Shown piece by piece: positions 58,642 through 64,000 of a DNA stretch of 64,000 bases (position 1 is the first letter of the stretch; each line of letters begins with the position of its first letter). Both the position numbers and the translations under genes were made by a program. This stretch comes from Gemmatimonas sp. (GTDB lineage: Bacteria > Gemmatimonadota > Gemmatimonadetes > Gemmatimonadales > Gemmatimonadaceae), in contig NZ_JANPLK010000002.1 in NCBI RefSeq assembly GCF_031426495.1, forward strand, positions 124,001 to 188,000, in the 5' to 3' direction. The notes under the pieces were generated by a model, which made no database searches, was not told the origin of the DNA, and was given only the letters and a program-made list of their open reading frames with translations.

Positions 58642-60039
58642 CTAGAGCGTCACGACCATGCCGGGCGCCGGGATGTCCACGACAAAGCGATCGGCCCGAA
58701 GCTGTTCGGCGAACGCCGTCTGTGCCGGCGTTTCACCGTGCACCAGATACACGTGTGGTGCATTCCGCCCCTCGGCGGTGCCCCCGTCACGCACCGCGGT
58801 CAGCCAGGCGTGCAGCTCCGTGCGATCGGCGTGTGCGCTGTACCCGTTCAACACCTCCACCTGCGCCGCGAGTTCGACCTCGTCACCGAAGATCTTGATC
58901 ACGCGCCGCTGCTCCAGAATGCGACGGCCCAGAGTGTGTTCGGCCATGAAGCCGACGATCAGGATCGTATTGCGCGCGTCGCTCGCACCGGAGCGGAGAT
59001 GGTGCAGAATGCGCCCCGATTCCACCATTCCCGACGCCGCGATGATGACCATCGGGCCGTGCATGTCGTTCAGCGCCTTCGACTCGTTCACGTCGCGCGT
59101 GAACTTCACCAACGGGAAGTCGAACAAATCGTTCGTGTGTCGCACCAGATCTTCGCTGTGATCGAACACCTCCGGATGCATCGCGAACACCGACGTCGCA
59201 TCGGTCGCCAGCGGCGAATCGATGAAGATCGGTATCGACGGAATCTTGCCGGCCCGGTGGAGCTGGTGGAGGTCGTACACCAGCTCCTGCGTGCGTCCCA
59301 CCGCGAACGCCGGGATCAACACACGACCACCACGGGCCGCCGCGTCGCGCACGACGCGCCCCAGCTCTTCGCGCGCGCCCTCCACCGATTCATGGTCGCG
59401 GTTGCCGTAGGTGCTTTCGCACAGAATCACGTCCGCGCCACCGGTGGGTGGCTCGGGATTCCGGATAATCGGCAGATCATGACGACCGACGTCGCCGGAA
59501 AAGACCACCCGCCGAAATTCGTCACCCTCGCGCAACTCCAGCACCACCGAGGCACTGCCGAGAATGTGTCCGGCCTCGGTATACATCGCGCGCACACCGT
59601 CGGTGACCTCGAACCACTTGTGGTACGGCATCCCGATCATCTGCTCGAGCGTGCGCGTGGCGTCCTCCAGGCGATAGAGCGGCTCGGCGTGCGGTTGCCC
59701 ACGGCGCTCGAGAAACTCCGCATCCTTTTCTTGGATATGCGCCGAGTCGGCGAGCATGAGCGCGCAGAGATCGCGCGTGGCGCTGGTGGCCCAGATGGTG
59801 TTCTTGTAGCCCTGCGCGGTCAGGAAGGGCAGCCGACCGGCGTGGTCGATGTGCGCGTGCGAGAGCACCACGGCGTCGATTTCGTCGATGGGCAACGGCA
59901 GCTTGGCGTTCTTCGCGCGGCTCTCGCTGCGCTTGCCTTGGAACATGCCGCAATCAAGCAGCACGGTGCGCTGGCCGATGCGCAGGATATGGCAGGAGCC
60001 GGTGACTTCCTGAGCTGCGCCGGAGAACTCGATTTGCAT
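58642..60039 (-). CDS. Metallo-beta-lactamase/beta-CASP RNase-like protein
   Basis: The 465-aa product has the MBL metal motif in LSHAHIDHAGRLP, later motifs with SGDVGRHD, a beta-CASP insertion (ILIPAFAVGRTQELVYDLH), and a C-terminal RMMBL region with GYSAHADRTEL. It is probably an exo/endoribonuclease of the CPSF73-like group. ATG 60039 is preferred because AGGTG lies 4 nt upstream; a longer start at 60069 adds ten residues. Confidence 0.93.
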   Translation of the reverse strand: MQIEFSGAAQEVTGSCHILRIGQRTVLLDCGMFQGKRSESRAKNAKLPLPIDEIDAVVLSHAHIDHAGRLPFLTAQGYKNTIWATSATRDLCALMLADSAHIQEKDAEFLERRGQPHAEPLYRLEDATRTLEQMIGMPYHKWFEVTDGVRAMYTEAGHILGSASVVLELREGDEFRRVVFSGDVGRHDLPIIRNPEPPTGGADVILCESTYGNRDHESVEGAREELGRVVRDAAARGGRVLIPAFAVGRTQELVYDLHQLHRAGKIPSIPIFIDSPLATDATSVFAMHPEVFDHSEDLVRHTNDLFDFPLVKFTRDVNESKALNDMHGPMVIIAASGMVESGRILHHLRSGASDARNTILIVGFMAEHTLGRRILEQRRVIKIFGDEVELAAQVEVLNGYSAHADRTELHAWLTAVRDGGTAEGRNAPHVYLVHGETPAQTAFAEQLRADRFVVDIPAPGMVVTL

Positions 60040-60120
60040 ACGCACCTGTACCTGAGGTAAAAACGCCACCCATCCTGCGCACCGACGACCACACTTCGGA
60101 AACGCTATCGGCCCCTCCGC

Positions 60121-60489
60121 TTACCCCGCTTCGTCAAAATCATCGGCGGCTCCGAGCAGCGGCCCGCCCGGCCCGGGCTCGTACGCCGTTCGGTGCTCGT
60201 TGACCCGAATCGACATGAGCTCACACAACTTGATGATATGTCGGTCAGCCAGCACGTAGTGCACGAAGAGCCCATTCTTGCGGCGTTTCACGAACCCGTG
60301 CGTGTGGAGAACCTGCAAATGCTTGGACACGTTCGCTTGCCCTAGTCCGGTGCCCGATACAAGCTGGTTCACCGTCTGCTCGCCGTACTGCAGCGACCTC
60401 AGCAACGCCAGGCGAGCGGGCTCCGAGAGACACTTGAAGCGCTCCGCGACCAATGGAATGACGCCATCTGTCAGAATGAATCGACCCAT
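60121..60489 (-). CDS. ArsR-family winged-helix transcriptional regulator
   Basis: The 122-aa product has the ArsR layout: FKCLSEPARLALLRSL, a recognition helix in LGQANVSKHLQVLHTHGFV, and the wing KRRKNGLFVHYVLAD. The usual Cys-x-Cys metal site (ELCVCDL) is replaced by QTVNQLVSG, so the signal may not be a metal. Only two Cys residues occur, in separate places. It lies upstream of the MBL gene on the same strand. Confidence 0.92.
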   Translation of the reverse strand: MGRFILTDGVIPLVAERFKCLSEPARLALLRSLQYGEQTVNQLVSGTGLGQANVSKHLQVLHTHGFVKRRKNGLFVHYVLADRHIIKLCELMSIRVNEHRTAYEPGPGGPLLGAADDFDEAG

Positions 60490-60686
60490 CTAGACCTCGC
60501 ATAGTCCCCGGCATTTCACCGTCGATTGCACGACGGTCGTTGCGCTACAGGCGCCACACCAATCTTATGCTCGTGGTCGCCGTCTGAACAGGGACAAAGG
60601 GCGATCGACTTTCGCAATCTTCTCCAATCACGCGTCCACAACGCGTCAGGCAATCATTACCGGGTCGCGTGAACGGCCAGGCGCCG

Positions 60687-60800
60687 TCACCACTCGCGAT
60701 GCATCGGCCATTCCGTGATCGACGCGATCTGCGCGCGGCTCACCAGATCCTTGACGTATTCGAACAGTGTTGTCGTAATGCGTGTCATGAGGTTGTGCAT
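60687..60800 (-). CDS. Candidate small ORF (37 aa)
   Basis: Reading leftward from ATG at 60800, a 37-codon frame ends in TGA. A strong ribosome site (AGGAG, 6 nt before the ATG, inside AGGAGAGGGC) precedes it. The peptide starts MHNLMTRITTTLFEYVKDLV and has an amphipathic-helix pattern; it ends in an MHREW-type tail. It was found by eye. No family is recognised and no other strand offers a better reading. Confidence 0.5.
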   Translation of the reverse strand: MHNLMTRITTTLFEYVKDLVSRAQIASITEWPMHREW

Positions 60801-60897
60801 GCCCTCTCCTGTCGAGATGGGTGATCGCTCATCGTCGAGCGAATCGGATGCTGCGCTAGTCGACTATCGTTGCATGTTGCGCGCCACCGAATCTCTG

Positions 60898-60949
60898 GCG
60901 ACGTCGCATTGGCATGCTAAACGCATGGTAACGCGTGTCGCGACGTCGC
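60898..60949. promoter_or_regulatory. Paired palindromes upstream of the small ORF
   Basis: The self-complementary decamer GCGACGTCGC occurs at 60898-60907 and 60940-60949, exactly 42 bp apart, which is four helical turns. Both lie 98-150 bp upstream of the small ORF start. They look like paired operator sites for a dimeric regulator. Confidence 0.5.
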
Positions 60950-61402
60950 GCATGTGTGTCACAGCACATCATCCGAAAACTTTTTCGCAAGGTGCAAGGA
61001 CGTTCAGGTCAAGCCGAAACGGCTGAGTTGGCGACCGTCACACGTTCCATGTACTCGCCGCGTTTCCATTCGCATGCACGGCGCGCGTCGCCGTGCATGG
61101 TACGTCAAGCAATAGACGCTGATCGGCGCGCTACGCATCGCGAGGTCCGCGACGGATGTCACAGTTCGCAGACTTGCCTTGCATACGCGTGTGACAAATC
61201 ACGATACATCGTGTCGCTCGTGGTCCGGCTCGCCTCACGCAATGCAACGTGCGGCCGCCAATGGCATGCGGCGTCCGGTGTCGGGCGTCACGCCGTGCGG
61301 AATTGGGCTCCGCACGGCGCCGTGCTCGTCACGTACCGCTGATCTGGCGGCCAGGCAAATGTCCTACGCTTTGCACGAGTCCGCCCTGATCTACTCTCGG
61401 CT

Positions 61403-62935
<1,533 letters not shown>

Positions 62936-63336
62936 AAGCGGAGTCTCGTTTGGACCGGCGCCGGAGGCACCTGCCCGTAGTGGGCGTACCGGGCACGGCG
63001 GTCAAGCGCCGTGCACTCGTGCTGCACATCACAGATCGGAAAAACAAAAAGGCGCGACGTCTGCTCTGTGTAAGAGCGAGACTTCGCGCCTTCGACTCCG
63101 GGATCAATATCCCGTCGCCAAGGTCGGATCGATCAAGCGATCCTTATGTCGTCCTGCAGTGCTGCTGCCCGGGAAATTGGCGCGGCGGAGAACCCGCTGC
63201 TGAGTTGTGTCCCGAAGTTAGATAATCGTTCGTCCCAATCAGCCGCGCAAGGCCAATCTGTCACAAAGTGTGTCACAGATCGCACTCGCCTGTGCACAAC
63301 GAACCGGATTTTCCACATCGAACCCGACGTTTTTTA
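62936..63336. other. Intergenic region between the two regulators
   Basis: This 401-bp gap separates the NtrC-like gene from the partial response regulator, both transcribed leftward. It contains the strong minus-strand terminator at 63040-63092 and about 240 bp between the regulator's stop and that terminator. The upstream part also has two TGTCACA heptamers (63259-63265 and 63271-63277). I see no convincing protein gene in it. Confidence 0.55.
63040..63092 (-). terminator. Strong rho-independent terminator, minus strand
   Basis: AAGGCGCGA at 63049-63057 pairs with TCGCGCCTT at 63084-63092. Inside it, GTCTGCTCT (63059-63067) pairs with AGAGCGAGAC (63073-63082) with one bulge. Reading leftward, TTTTTGTTTTT follows directly. 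It ends transcripts entering from the right. Confidence 0.9.
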
Positions 63337-64000
63337 CTACACCAGTTTGACCAGAAGTTCCAATCGGTGGCGTAAGTCACCGAGCGTCTTGGACTTGAAC
63401 GCGCCTTTGGTTTCCTCCAGTACCGCAATCGTCTCTTCCACGGCCGCTTGCAGCTGCGCGCCGCGCGGGCAGTTCATGAGCTGACACGGGTGCGGTTGCA
63501 GCGTCTGTTGTCCCGCCAGCGCGCGTCCGAGCTGTTCGAGATCGGTCAGCGATCCCATCACGTTGCGCAGCGTGAGCGCCAAGAAGGTGTCCACGCCCTG
63601 CCCTTCGGTGGCCGGCGCCACGGGCTGCGCCTCCACCTGCGACCGATACTCGCGCAGCCGCGCTTCCGCGCTCTGCATCGCCTGATAGGAGCGAAAGCGC
63701 GCGACCGCGCTGGTGACGCGCTTCAGCAGATCCGGGAAGTGCACCGGCTTCACGAGATACGCCGCCACCGGCAACTCGATCGACGCCACCGCCGAGCGCA
63801 CCGACGGAAATCCGGTGATGATGATGATCGGCAGTCCGCCACTGAGATGCGCGACTTGTTGCACAAGATCCAAGTCCGCATTCCCGGGCATCTCGAGGTC
63901 GGTGATCAGCAGATCGTAGGTCGCCGCCGAGATCGCGCCCAGCGCTGACGCCGCGTCATCGACCGTATCGACGGTGAATCCTTCCCGTCGCAACAACTCG
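63337..64000 (-). CDS. Response regulator with helical C-terminal region, 5' end outside window
   Basis: The visible frame runs from the right edge to a stop at 63337, about 220 codons. The receiver is recognisable from LLITDLEMPG (phospho-acceptor Asp), IIIITGFPSVRSAV and the LVKPVHFPDLLKRV Lys-Pro pair; its first strand lies beyond the edge. The rest (about 120 residues) is helical, with two Cys in HPCQLMNCP, and contains no DNA-binding domain I recognise. It may act through protein contacts. Confidence 0.88.
   Translation of the reverse strand, partial: ELLRREGFTVDTVDDAASALGAISAATYDLLITDLEMPGNADLDLVQQVAHLSGGLPIIIITGFPSVRSAVASIELPVAAYLVKPVHFPDLLKRVTSAVARFRSYQAMQSAEARLREYRSQVEAQPVAPATEGQGVDTFLALTLRNVMGSLTDLEQLGRALAGQQTLQPHPCQLMNCPRGAQLQAAVEETIAVLEETKGAFKSKTLGDLRHRLELLVKLV

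Larger units (their letters stand above)
60490..61402. other. Gene-poor intergenic region
   Basis: This 913-bp stretch holds no convincing long gene. It contains the likely small ORF at 60687-60800, a pair of palindromes at 60898-60949 and several TGTGACA-type heptamers (60957, 61157, 61190). I saw no tRNA, CRISPR or insertion sequence in it. Confidence 0.6.

Noticed and set aside
62950..63318. Short frames on both strands around the strong terminator (such as 63133-63318 minus)
   Set aside because: They lack ribosome sites, and two plus-strand frames run through the terminator stem.

Overview
The window is high-GC chromosomal DNA from a Gram-negative-type bacterium with an outer membrane: it carries a type VI secretion system (T6SS), a SusC/SusD pair, a TonB-like protein, many lipoproteins and an ECF sigma/anti-sigma pair. 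The mix of features (SusC/SusD genes in a very GC-rich genome, Big-domain lipoproteins, an FTQMF-repeat protein beside a T6SS) fits Gemmatimonadota best. That assignment is inference, because no rRNA or other decisive marker is present.

Region 1 (1-23088) is a nearly complete T6SS locus. On the minus strand lie tssK, tssL and tssM; tssM runs off the left edge. An unusual plus-strand gene encodes a Pro/Ala-rich protein with FTQMF repeats and a C-terminal membrane anchor. A second, divergent tssK follows on the minus strand. The long plus-strand operon then reads tssB, tssC, hcp, tagJ, tssA, tssE, tssF, tssG, tssH (clpV), vgrG, a T6SS-associated unknown gene and PAAR. No tssJ and no obvious effector/immunity pair are visible. 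The two divergent promoter regions share a nearly identical 15-bp site, which suggests common regulation.

Region 2 (23115-32498) holds a Tat-exported M24 peptidase, a susC-susD pair, a membrane-anchored methyltransferase, an exported beta-propeller protein and a 7-TM protein ending in a Cys-rich zinc-knuckle-like motif.

Region 3 (32501-43496) has two unrecognised genes, one with the His-Gly/Ala-Cys signature of clan CD (caspase-like) cysteine peptidases. It then has tRNA-Phe(GAA), a secreted protein, QueF with an insertion in its active-site loop, a rhomboid protease, Ddl, cystathionine beta-synthase overlapping a TonB-C lipoprotein, an M30-like metalloprotease lipoprotein and a glutaminyl cyclotransferase.

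Region 4 (43558-54478) is a long minus-strand block of tightly packed genes. One set is M16 protease pair - SET methyltransferase - NUDIX hydrolase. A second set is ECF sigma - anti-sigma - holA - SPOR protein - mutS - mug, with 4-8 bp overlaps in its distal half.

Region 5 (54574-64000) has two tandem paralogous M8-like (HExxHxLGxG) lipoproteins, a YdcF-like protein, a beta-CASP metallo-beta-lactamase, an ArsR regulator, a 0.9-kb gene-poor stretch with a likely 37-codon small ORF and paired palindromes, a sigma-54 activator, a strong terminator and a partial response regulator at the right edge.
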